Assembly (NCBI GenBank): GCA_012797825.1
Contig: JAAZOI010000106.1
Span: forward strand, 1 to 8,476
Length of the DNA: 8,476 nt
Origin: Eubacteriaceae bacterium
GTDB taxonomy: Bacteria; Bacillota; Clostridia; Eubacteriales; UBA1433
Direction: 5' to 3'
Below the pieces are notes generated by a model. The model had not been told where the DNA came from and did not search any database. It saw nothing but the letters and a program-made list of their open reading frames with translations. Both the position numbers and the translations under genes were made by a program. Positions 1 to 5,390 of this stretch are shown here, piece after piece. Every line of letters starts with the position of its first letter. Position 1 is the first letter of the stretch.

Positions 1-851
1 AAGCTTTTACGGATGTGAGCGCGAGCATAGCAAGCGGCTCAAGCGGCGGTATATTCGCAGGAGTAACCGCGTTTGCTTTTGCGTATGAAGGCTGGATAAT
101 CGCGACGACTATTAATTCAGAACTCAAAGATGCCGAAAAAAATCTGCCTAAAGCTCTTATTATAGGAGCGATTATCTGCGTAGGCGTTTATATGCTGTAT
201 TTCGTTGGCATTTCAGGCGCGTTATCATGGAGTGAAATTTTAACCGCAGGCGATAATCTTCCGCGCGTAGCTTTCGCGAGCATGTTCGGTTCCGCTGCGG
301 GAACTATAGTATTTGTATTTATAGTAATCTCGTGTCTCGGCACAATGAACGGCCTTATTTTAGGATGCTCCAGAGGAATGTATTCGCTTGCCGCCAGAGG
401 CGAAGGCCCAAATCAGAAATTATTCTCAGAAGTTAGCCCTAAGTCCAATATGGCTGCAAACTCTGCACTTATTGGTCTTGCTCTTGCGGGTTTTTGGCTT
501 TTCTATTGGCAGATATGTTTTGTAGACGGCTTTTTAAATAATTTCCTCGGAGCGGCAGTAAGCCCGGTAAGCCTGCATATTCCGCTGTGGTTTAACTGGG
601 AGCCGGACGAAGTTTCTATCATAGCCCTGTACGCTTTCTATATACCGATTTTTATATCAGTAATGAAAAATATGAAAGAGCTTGGCTGGGTTAAACGTTA
701 CTTAATGCCTGCTCTTGCTTTGGCGTCGTGCTTCTTTATGATTTACTGCACTATAATAGCGTATAAAATACAATGCCTGTATTTTGTAATATTCTTATTA
801 ATAGTTTTATTCATAGGGTTCCTTTTCAGAATAAAGAAGGTTAAATCTTAG
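1..851 (+). CDS. APC-family amino acid permease (C-terminal part, 5' truncated)
   Basis: This is the C-terminal part of an integral membrane transporter. The reading frame is already open at base 3, upstream of the GTG at 15, so the gene begins outside the window; 282 residues are visible before the TAG at 849-851. The visible part opens with the conserved APC stretch F-A-Y-E-G-W followed by N-S-E-L-K-D-A-E-K-N-L-P-K-A, the membrane helix and cytoplasmic loop typical of LAT/SteT-like amino acid transporters. A later R-G-M-Y-S-L-A-A-R-G-E-G-P loop is also typical of the superfamily. About seven hydrophobic segments follow, and the tail is basic (FRIKKVKS). Family membership implies uptake or exchange of an amino acid across the cytoplasmic membrane; the substrate cannot be read from the sequence. 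It converges on the minus-strand pair at 949-1767, with a terminator between. I am confident of the family, not of the substrate. Confidence 0.88.
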   Translation, partial: AFTDVSASIASGSSGGIFAGVTAFAFAYEGWIIATTINSELKDAEKNLPKALIIGAIICVGVYMLYFVGISGALSWSEILTAGDNLPRVAFASMFGSAAGTIVFVFIVISCLGTMNGLILGCSRGMYSLAARGEGPNQKLFSEVSPKSNMAANSALIGLALAGFWLFYWQICFVDGFLNNFLGAAVSPVSLHIPLWFNWEPDEVSIIALYAFYIPIFISVMKNMKELGWVKRYLMPALALASCFFMIYCTIIAYKIQCLYFVIFLLIVLFIGFLFRIKKVKS

Positions 852-882
852 TAAATAAAAGCAGTTAAATATATGTAAAAAT

Positions 883-912
883 AAGGCAGTCTTTATAAAG
901 ACTGCCTTTTAT
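883..912. terminator. Bidirectional Rho-independent terminator
   Basis: A perfect 12-bp stem (883-894 with 897-908; arm AAGGCAGTCTTT) encloses a very short loop. It is followed by TTTTAT on + and by TTATTTTTA on the minus strand. It lies between the 3' ends of the converging permease and the minus-strand operon, so it probably ends both transcripts. Confidence 0.85.
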
Positions 913-948
913 ATTTCCTTAATAAAAGCACTTAGTGTGTAAGTTACG

Positions 949-1329
949 CTAATCTATTACATATTTTTCTTTATATTCTTCTGTGTTCATATTTGCCTTG
1001 CAAGCCATAGAAGCAAGCAATTTATACGAATATGGAAAAAGCAAAAAAGCTTTTTTTATTGTATTATCATCAGGAAGTGCAATTTCTTCATATATGTTCT
1101 GAGCAAACGCCAAAAACGGCATTATATCTGCCTGCAATCCGTTAATGCCGTTAAGCTCGTCAATAAATGTTATAATTTCTTCGGTTGTCTCCGCTTTTTT
1201 TGTACAAAAATTATAAACAAGCGATTTTGACTTAAACCCGTTAAGCTGACGAAAACTTGAAAGAACTGCATTCGTATTCCCATAATCACGCAAGATATTA
1301 CGTTTTAAATCTTCATATAAAGTTGCCAT
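949..1329 (-). CDS. Hypothetical small helical protein, second gene of a two-gene operon
   Basis: A 126-residue protein that I do not recognise. It has no signal peptide, membrane segment or cysteine-metal motif. The composition suggests an all-alpha cytoplasmic protein: an N-terminal amphipathic helix (MATLYEDLKRNIL), a Glu/Thr/Ile-rich central helix around residues 46-60, and a C-terminal helix pair (residues about 90-125). Its ATG lies 3 bases after the stop codon of the upstream gene on the same strand, with a purine-rich AAAGAGA overlapping that stop, so it is translated from the same mRNA and probably coupled. On the coding strand there is an A7 run followed by GC and T6 within codons for T-I-K-K-A-F-L. 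That run is a possible slippage site, but the frame stays open through it. Its linkage to the HEAT-like neighbour suggests a joint role; no function is assigned. Confidence 0.72.
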   Translation of the reverse strand: MATLYEDLKRNILRDYGNTNAVLSSFRQLNGFKSKSLVYNFCTKKAETTEEIITFIDELNGINGLQADIMPFLAFAQNIYEEIALPDDNTIKKAFLLFPYSYKLLASMACKANMNTEEYKEKYVID

Positions 1330-1332
1330 GCT

Positions 1333-1767
1333 TTAATCTCTTTTAACTTCAAGATACGATATACGCTCATCAATAGCTTTAATTATGTTTTCACCGCATT
1401 GCACGCTGTAACTGCCTGCGAACCTAATGTATGAAAATCTTTGTGTTTCTTTATCAAAGTTTTTTAGATAAGTAATATCGTCTATTCTGTTTATAACCGC
1501 TATTCTTACTTTTTCATAGTCATTATCGTATGGTCTTGAAATAACGGCACGGGTAAGGCATGCCGCTCTTACAGTATCAACAGGTATTTCTAATAGCTGC
1601 TTTAGCAAATCTTGATTATGTATCCTATTTATAGCTTCAAGAGCAACGCTTGAATCGATGTCATACCTTGCTATGTCAAAAAGTGCGGCTTCTTTAGTTT
1701 CTTTTTGTGCTGCTTCCAATCGTTTTTGCCAATGCGCGTTTTTCCATCTCGGCGTATTAGGTTTCAT
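1333..1767 (-). CDS. Small HEAT-like repeat protein, first gene of a two-gene operon
   Basis: A protein of 144 residues if translated from the ATG at 1765-1767, which I prefer because AAGGTG stands 4 bases upstream. The frame stays open to an earlier ATG at 1809 (158 residues), but that start has no SD-like sequence. After a basic N-terminus (MKPNTPRWKNAHWQKR) come two related helical units. In the short form, residues about 40-60 read SVALEAINRIHNQDLLKQLL and residues 85-106 carry KVRIAVINRIDDITYLKNF; both contain A-(I/V)-I-N-R-I followed by a leucine-rich second helix. This spacing is typical of HEAT-like alpha-solenoid repeats, which generally serve as protein-binding scaffolds. The protein has no catalytic motif, signal peptide or membrane helix. 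It shares an mRNA with the downstream unknown gene. The HEAT-like label is inferred from the internal repeat, not from a profile match. Confidence 0.74.
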   Translation of the reverse strand: MKPNTPRWKNAHWQKRLEAAQKETKEAALFDIARYDIDSSVALEAINRIHNQDLLKQLLEIPVDTVRAACLTRAVISRPYDNDYEKVRIAVINRIDDITYLKNFDKETQRFSYIRFAGSYSVQCGENIIKAIDERISYLEVKRD

Positions 1768-1771
1768 AGAA

Positions 1772-1777
1772 CACCTT
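1772..1777 (-). promoter_or_regulatory. Ribosome binding site that decides the 1767 start
   Basis: AAGGTG on the minus strand, 4 bases before the ATG at 1765-1767. The alternative in-frame ATG at 1807-1809 is preceded only by AT-rich sequence, so this site favours the shorter product. Confidence 0.6.
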
Positions 1778-1799
1778 ATATTAAGTTTATTATTTAAAT

Positions 1800-1829
1800 A
1801 TATTATCATAATTAATAAATGAGATACAA
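1800..1829 (-). promoter_or_regulatory. Weak candidate promoter for the minus-strand pair
   Basis: On the minus strand a TTGTAT-like -35 is followed after 16 bases by GATAAT, within a TATGATAATAT context. It lies about 40 bases upstream of the preferred start of the HEAT-like gene. The region is very AT-rich, so chance matches are easy and the assignment is tentative. Confidence 0.3.
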
Positions 1830-1855
1830 TATTTTAAAAATAAATTAATTATATT

Positions 1856-1884
1856 TTGTTATTTTGTAAAATATGTAATATACT
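1856..1884 (+). promoter_or_regulatory. Candidate sigma-A promoter of the lipoprotein gene
   Basis: TTGTTA (1856-1861) and TATACT (1879-1884) are separated by exactly 17 bases. Transcription from here would give a leader of about 70 bases before the ATG at 1962. The nine bases TATACTATT recur downstream of the TGATATAAT elements of the genes at 3888 and 7436. Confidence 0.5.
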
Positions 1885-1961
1885 ATTCTTTAATATAAAT
1901 CAATAGCAAAATTTTCTTGCGATAAAGAAAGAAACATAAAATTTTATTTAAGGAGTTTATT

Positions 1962-2918
1962 ATGAAAAAGTATTTGACATTATCGCTTTCGCTTTTACTT
2001 ATCATAACATTCGCCTCATGCGGAACTTCGGGTGCAAAGGCATTCAATTGGCAGCCTGCTTCAGACGCTGTGTCGGTAAAAGCTGCCGACCCTGTAGGCA
2101 GCGTACTTATGGATAACGAGAACTGTACCGTATCCATTGCCAAAGTTGTTAAAAGCGCTGAAAGCACTTTTGGTGATTTTTTTGCGTATCAACTCACATG
2201 TAAAAACAAGTCTGACAAAAATATGATCTTCAGCGTATCAAACCTTGCGGTAAACGGATACTCAATGAACCTTAATAAGCAAGAGCAGGCGGCGGCAAAA
2301 GCTACAGTATCGCTCTTGGTATTCGCGTACTATCCCACATATGATAACAGCTTCATTACCAAATTTGATGAATTTAAAACAGTGGAGTTTTCACTCAGCG
2401 CATATGACGCGGGAGATAATGGGGACGGGGTTGTAATTTATAATAAAGGAGAGGAACCGCCCAAAACATTTGGCGCACAGGCAAAAGTAGTCGTATACCC
2501 GCAGGGCGGCGATGTGCAGGTTACATATGCGAACGACAGACCGCAAAACGCAAATGTGCTGATTGACGATGCCAGCATTACGCTTGCTGTAAAACAGTTC
2601 GGATTTGATGAAAGCATCTACGGAAAATTTTATGGCGAAACCGCTGTTTTGTATATAGAAAACAAGACTGACAATGCGCTTACGTTTAGTACAAAAAATG
2701 TATACATAGACGGCAGTAAATGCTTAGACGCTGTTCCGGAAAAAGGTGTTGCCATTGTGCCGGGCAAACATCGCACAGAATGGTGGGTAATATTCTCTGA
2801 CGAGGGCGGCAAAGGCGTTACACAGGGCAATGAATTGAAATTTAATATTGTTGTCAAAGATTCTGAAGGCAAACAGCTTTCGGGATATGATAAGACATAT
2901 ACTATAAAGGCAAAGTAA
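1962..2918 (+). CDS. Secreted lipoprotein with a duplicated beta-rich domain
   Basis: A 318-residue exported protein of unknown function. It starts with a lipoprotein signal peptide: MKKY, a hydrophobic core, then F-A-S-C with the lipidation cysteine at residue 20. It should therefore be anchored to the outer face of the cytoplasmic membrane. AAGGAG lies 8-9 bases before the ATG. The mature part holds two related copies of one domain. Copy 1 begins near residue 48 (VLMDNENCTVSIAKV) and copy 2 near residue 199 (VLIDDASITLAVKQF). Each continues with a F/Y-rich strand, an N-K-(S/T)-D-x-(N/A) turn (82-87; 234-239), an F-S strand and a V-x-(I/V)-(N/D)-G turn. The pattern of alternating hydrophobic strands suggests immunoglobulin-like or DUF4352-like beta-sandwiches. 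A linker at 151-190 separates the copies. It appears monocistronic, with its own promoter and terminator. Lipoprotein status is firm; the fold and role are inference. Confidence 0.85.
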   Translation: MKKYLTLSLSLLLIITFASCGTSGAKAFNWQPASDAVSVKAADPVGSVLMDNENCTVSIAKVVKSAESTFGDFFAYQLTCKNKSDKNMIFSVSNLAVNGYSMNLNKQEQAAAKATVSLLVFAYYPTYDNSFITKFDEFKTVEFSLSAYDAGDNGDGVVIYNKGEEPPKTFGAQAKVVVYPQGGDVQVTYANDRPQNANVLIDDASITLAVKQFGFDESIYGKFYGETAVLYIENKTDNALTFSTKNVYIDGSKCLDAVPEKGVAIVPGKHRTEWWVIFSDEGGKGVTQGNELKFNIVVKDSEGKQLSGYDKTYTIKAK

Positions 2919-2973
2919 AAAAATTGAATTAACCGATTTTTGCTGATATAAAATAGAATTAAAAATAGAAATA

Positions 2974-3003
2974 AAAACGCAAGCAAATAGCTTGCGTTTT
3001 TTT
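2974..3003 (+). terminator. Rho-independent terminator after the lipoprotein gene
   Basis: Stem AAAACGCAAGC (2974-2984) pairs with GCTTGCGTTTT (2990-3000) across the loop AAATA, and a T7 run covers 2997-3003. It lies about 56 bases after the stop codon and separates this gene from the next promoter. Confidence 0.88.
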
Positions 3004-3080
3004 ATCTCGGTGTGGTTTCAGAAATTCCGTATCAACTTTTTCAAAAATAGACTAAAATATATTAAATACATAATTAAGTA

Positions 3081-3109
3081 TTGACTTTAATATAATTAAA
3101 GTGTATATT
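3081..3109 (+). promoter_or_regulatory. Sigma-A promoter of the DUF2089/membrane-protein pair
   Basis: TTGACT (3081-3086) and TATATT (3104-3109) are 17 bases apart, close to consensus in sequence and spacing. The expected start of transcription is near 3116, giving a short leader that runs straight into the AAGGAG ribosome binding site at 3121-3126. Confidence 0.72.
3084..3102. promoter_or_regulatory. Operator-like dyad inside the promoter spacer
   Basis: Perfect 8-bp arms ACTTTAAT (3084-3091) and ATTAAAGT (3095-3102) flank the three bases ATA. The dyad fills the gap between the -35 and -10 boxes, so a protein bound here would block RNA polymerase. Its place just ahead of a helix-turn-helix gene makes autoregulation the simplest reading. 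That is inference: symmetric AT-rich sequence can also arise by chance. Confidence 0.5.
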
Positions 3110-3134
3110 TAACATTGTTAAAGGAGTGTATGAA

Positions 3135-3425
3135 ATGGCGATAGAAATTATTCCTGAATGGATGGTAAATCTGGACGATGAGGATATATCATTTATTAAA
3201 AAATTCATTATGGCGTCCGGCTCGCTTAAAGACATTGCAAATCAATACAATGTTACTTATCCTACAGTGCGGTTAAGGCTCGACAGACTCATACAAAAAA
3301 TTCAGATAGGCGAAGATAACGCAAACGAGCCGTTTGTCGCACTTATTAAACGTATGGCTATAAATGATAAGATAGATTTTGATACCGCTAAAATACTTAT
3401 TTCCGAATATAAAAAAACAAAATAG
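3135..3425 (+). CDS. DUF2089-type helix-turn-helix regulator
   Basis: A 96-residue cytoplasmic protein that resembles the DUF2089 family. Near the N-terminus it has I-P-E-W-M-V-N-L-D-D-E-D, then I-K-K-F-I-M-A-S-G-S-L-K-D-I-A and Y-N-V-T-Y-P-T-V-R-L-R-L-D-R-L-I. The second and third blocks form a helix-turn-helix of sigma-70 region 4 or winged-helix type, with T-Y-P-T-V-R in the recognition helix. Many DUF2089 proteins carry an N-terminal zinc-ribbon; it is absent here, so this is the short form. The frame is open to a GTG at 3126, but AAGGAG at 3121-3126 is spaced correctly for the ATG at 3135, which I chose. It is the first gene of a pair; the next gene's SD overlaps its stop codon. It probably binds DNA, perhaps the dyad in its own promoter. 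The family is likely; the regulatory target is inferred. Confidence 0.82.
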   Translation: MAIEIIPEWMVNLDDEDISFIKKFIMASGSLKDIANQYNVTYPTVRLRLDRLIQKIQIGEDNANEPFVALIKRMAINDKIDFDTAKILISEYKKTK

Positions 3426-3437
3426 GAGAATTATGTT

Positions 3438-3776
3438 ATGTTTAATATAAGAACAACTGTTATAATTATGCCGATTGTCATAGCGATGATTGTCGGGCTT
3501 ACTTTTTTGCAAATATATTTATCAAAGAAAGAAAGCAAAATACCGGGATTAATTTTACCATCAATCTTTTTCATATTATCGGTTATTTATTCAGTGCCTA
3601 ATTTTCAAAACGCGCTTAATTTCTCATTTTCACCGGGAGCGTTTTTAGCGTCAGTAATGATACTGCTTATATGTAACGTGCCTACGATTATTTATGTTTT
3701 AATATACCTGCATTTAAGAAATAAAATGAATAAGGCGTCTGAAATAAATAAAATGAACGTTCAGGACTTGGATTAG
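3438..3776 (+). CDS. Small three-helix membrane protein paired with the DUF2089 regulator
   Basis: A 112-residue integral membrane protein that I cannot assign to a family. Three hydrophobic segments are clear, at about residues 7-28, 36-53 and 66-91, followed by a charged tail (residues 92-112, HLRNKMNKASEINKMNVQDLD). The short loop K-K-E-S-K between helices 1 and 2 and the basic R-N-K after helix 3 both look cytoplasmic, which fits helix 1 running outward-to-inward. AGGAG at 3424-3428 overlaps the TAG of the DUF2089 gene (3423-3425) and sits 9 bases before this ATG, so the two genes are translated from one mRNA. An out-of-frame ATG at 3433 opens only five codons. In such pairs the membrane partner may sense the envelope or tether the regulator; nothing in the sequence proves this. 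Confidence 0.78.
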   Translation: MFNIRTTVIIMPIVIAMIVGLTFLQIYLSKKESKIPGLILPSIFFILSVIYSVPNFQNALNFSFSPGAFLASVMILLICNVPTIIYVLIYLHLRNKMNKASEINKMNVQDLD

Positions 3777-3783
3777 TCCTTTT
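3763..3783 (+). terminator. Weak terminator overlapping the stop codon of the membrane-protein gene
   Basis: AGGACT (3763-3768) pairs with AGTCCT (3775-3780) across a 6-base loop and is followed by TTT. The right arm begins inside the TAG stop codon. The stem is short and the U tract is brief, so termination would be partial. Confidence 0.4.
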
Positions 3784-3816
3784 AGCGGGTAAATTTTTGC
3801 AGTCAATTACATTATA

Positions 3817-3850
3817 TATATCATTTAATTTTATTATTTTAAATGATATA
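3817..3850. repeat. AT-rich 12-bp inverted repeat upstream of the hydrolase gene
   Basis: Arms TATATCATTTAA (3817-3828) and TTAAATGATATA (3839-3850) match perfectly across a 10-base centre. The right arm overlaps the extended -10 element TGATATAAT at 3844-3852. It could be an operator or a weak hairpin; it has no GC pairs to speak of, so I do not call it a terminator. Confidence 0.5.
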
Positions 3851-3868
3851 ATTTTCATATAATATACT
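3844..3868 (+). promoter_or_regulatory. Promoter region of the SGNH hydrolase gene
   Basis: TGATATAAT (3844-3852) is an extended -10 element. Two further -10-like boxes follow, TATAAT (3858-3863) and TATACT (3863-3868). No good -35 box is seen, which an extended -10 can tolerate. The SD is a modest AGGA at 3877-3880, 7 bases before the ATG at 3888. Confidence 0.5.
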
Positions 3869-3887
3869 ATTTAAACAGGAAAATAAC

Positions 3888-4598
3888 ATGAAAATACTTT
3901 GCTTGGGAGACAGTTTAACTTACGGCCATATCGGATATTCTTATATAAAGTTTTTGCCGTCTTATATAAAAGCTGTAAATAAAGGCAAAAACGGCGATAC
4001 GACTTATGGCGCGTATAAAAGGCTTTTAAAATATATTAAAAACCCAAAATACGCAGATATTGAAACGTATGTCGTGTGCATAGGCGCGAATGATATTATG
4101 CTGCCGTACTTCGCGACAATTTCTCCGTTCTGGCGTCTTAGGGCAATAATAAGAGCTGTTCATAAAAGATGCATAACAGATGATATTAAGTTTGAAGAAG
4201 AATACGAAAAATATATTAAGTTATTAAAGTCAGAAAATAAGAATATTGTGCTTGCAGGGCTGCCGATTACCGAGCTTAAAAACTTTCCCCTTGAAAAAGT
4301 AAATAAGCGCAACGCAATTATCAGTTCTGTCGCGAAAAGATACGGTATTCCGTATATAGACACTTACTCAATATTAAAATCTCTTATTAATGGCAAGCTA
4401 AAATCATTCCAATGGGGATATACAAATATCAGAAGAATGTTTGACGATTTTATAATGCTTGTTTTTCCTTTTACTAAAGACTGGCTTTCAAAGATAAGAA
4501 AGCTTGATATATCGGTTGACGGGGCGCACTTAAATTCAAAATCCGCAAAAAAATTAGCTCAAGCGATAGAAACAGCCATACTCTCATACAAGAAATAA
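3888..4598 (+). CDS. SGNH/GDSL-family hydrolase
   Basis: A 236-residue SGNH-fold hydrolase. Block I is L-G-D-S-L-T-Y-G with the nucleophile Ser9. Block II is probably the Gly in K-N-G-D-T (Gly36). Block III is G-A-N-D (66-69) with Asn68 for the oxyanion hole. Block V is D-G-A-H-L-N (211-216) with Asp211 and His214. All catalytic positions are present, so it should be an active serine esterase or lipase-like enzyme that cleaves acyl or acetyl esters. There is no signal peptide, so it appears cytoplasmic, unlike many envelope deacetylases. A stretch at residues 165-205 with aromatic and hydrophobic residues (FQWGYTN, DDFIMLVFPF) forms an insertion before block V and may line the substrate site. 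It has its own promoter region and ends directly against the stop codon of the opposite gene. The family is secure; the substrate is unknown. Confidence 0.9.
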   Translation: MKILCLGDSLTYGHIGYSYIKFLPSYIKAVNKGKNGDTTYGAYKRLLKYIKNPKYADIETYVVCIGANDIMLPYFATISPFWRLRAIIRAVHKRCITDDIKFEEEYEKYIKLLKSENKNIVLAGLPITELKNFPLEKVNKRNAIISSVAKRYGIPYIDTYSILKSLINGKLKSFQWGYTNIRRMFDDFIMLVFPFTKDWLSKIRKLDISVDGAHLNSKSAKKLAQAIETAILSYKK

Positions 4599-5255
4599 TT
4601 AATAAATCTGCATAAGCGAAGTCATCGCATCAGAAGAAAATAATTTCACATACATCTGGATATCTCTTAAATGTTCAATCGCGATACTCTCATCTATATC
4701 CGGCAAAATATAGACAGTATAGATAACTTTGCTCGTATTTTTGTCTATTGCTGTACGCTTATCCGGACCGCGAAGGATAGTTGAAAGTATATCTATATTA
4801 TCCTTTATCATATAATCTTCCGCAACTGTTAAAACTTCTTTATCAGACATCGTAACAAAACTTTCATCACCCTTACAAGTCTCAAGGTTTACAGGAAAAT
4901 CAACTTTATTAAGGTCGTGACCTGCCGTGAGCATCATATTTTTAAGCTCCGCCATAAACATAGCTTCAACACAAGGCAGAACGCTGGGGATTTGTTTCCC
5001 TTTAATAACGGATTCAAGCTGGCCGAGCACGTGGTAAGTATACCCGCGTTTTTTATAGTAGTTAATATACGCCTCCATAGGGCGCAGGGTTTTAAGTTCG
5101 CTTCTTTGTGTACCCGCGTATTTTTCTCTAATCGAAATTTCCAAGTCCTGCTTTGCTTTTATAAACGCGTCTGTCGGAGTATTGCTTATATTCTCCATTA
5201 TCAGTATGCCCATGCGGCATTGGGTGGGGGATAGGGTGTTGTGGATTGTGTACAT
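4599..5255 (-). CDS. B3/4-domain protein (PheRS beta-like editing-domain homologue)
   Basis: A 218-residue cytoplasmic protein that matches my memory of stand-alone B3/4-domain proteins, related to the B3/B4 region of the phenylalanyl-tRNA synthetase beta subunit. The key blocks are L-R-P-M-E-A-Y-I-N-Y-Y-K-K (about 57-69), T-Y-H-V-L-G-Q-L-E-S-V (73-83), P-S-V-L-P-C-V-E-A-M-F-M-A-E-L-K-N-M-M-L-T-A-G-H-D (split around 90-114) and R-G-P-D-K-R-T (about 162-168). In synthetases this module takes part in clearing mischarged tRNA; the role of the free-standing proteins is not settled. AAAGGAA lies 8 bases before the ATG at 5253-5255 on the minus strand and supports this start. It converges with the SGNH hydrolase with no spacer between stop codons and no terminator visible. 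The gene at 7436 lies on the same strand, beyond the AlbA_2 gene. Confidence 0.82.
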   Translation of the reverse strand: MYTIHNTLSPTQCRMGILIMENISNTPTDAFIKAKQDLEISIREKYAGTQRSELKTLRPMEAYINYYKKRGYTYHVLGQLESVIKGKQIPSVLPCVEAMFMAELKNMMLTAGHDLNKVDFPVNLETCKGDESFVTMSDKEVLTVAEDYMIKDNIDILSTILRGPDKRTAIDKNTSKVIYTVYILPDIDESIAIEHLRDIQMYVKLFSSDAMTSLMQIY

Positions 5256-5309
5256 GGCATTATTCCTTTTCTTACTATAACGTTAATGCTTTTATTTTAT
5301 TTTGTTTAG

Positions 5310-5318
5310 TGATATAAT
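5310..5318 (+). promoter_or_regulatory. Extended -10 promoter of the AlbA_2 gene
   Basis: TGATATAAT is a TGn-TATAAT extended -10 with a perfect hexamer, and it continues as TTTT. Only T/A-rich sequence stands at the -35 position. Transcription would start near 5325, about 65 bases ahead of the ATG at 5391. Confidence 0.55.
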
Positions 5319-5390
5319 TTTATATTGTGATTGATAGGATGTAAAGAAGTAGTTGGATTTAATTTAATATATCATTGTAATGGAGTATAT

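Noticed and set aside
1043..1056. Perfect palindrome AAAAAAGCTTTTTT inside the small helical gene
   Set aside because: It has no loop, lies wholly within coding sequence and is explained by K-K-A-F-L codons.
1883..2167. 94-codon minus-strand frame across the start of the lipoprotein gene
   Set aside because: It runs antisense through a signal peptide and promoter with no SD or motif; a shadow of the lipoprotein gene.
2630..2986. 118-codon minus-strand frame
   Set aside because: Antisense to the lipoprotein gene and its terminator; its hydrophobic look comes from AT-rich antisense sequence.
3126..3134. GTG start giving a protein three residues longer
   Set aside because: This GTG overlaps the AAGGAG itself; the ATG at 3135 has proper SD spacing.
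3273..3512. 79-codon minus-strand frame
   Set aside because: Covers the junction of two well-supported plus-strand genes and has no SD.
4160..4363. 67-codon minus-strand frame inside the SGNH hydrolase
   Set aside because: Antisense shadow of a gene with all catalytic blocks intact.
4917..5234. 105-codon plus-strand frame
   Set aside because: Antisense to the B3/4-domain gene, with no SD and no recognisable motif.
5331..5390. TTG start 20 codons upstream of the AlbA_2 ATG
   Set aside because: No SD precedes it, while GGAG stands just before the ATG at 5391, where the AlbA_2 homology begins.
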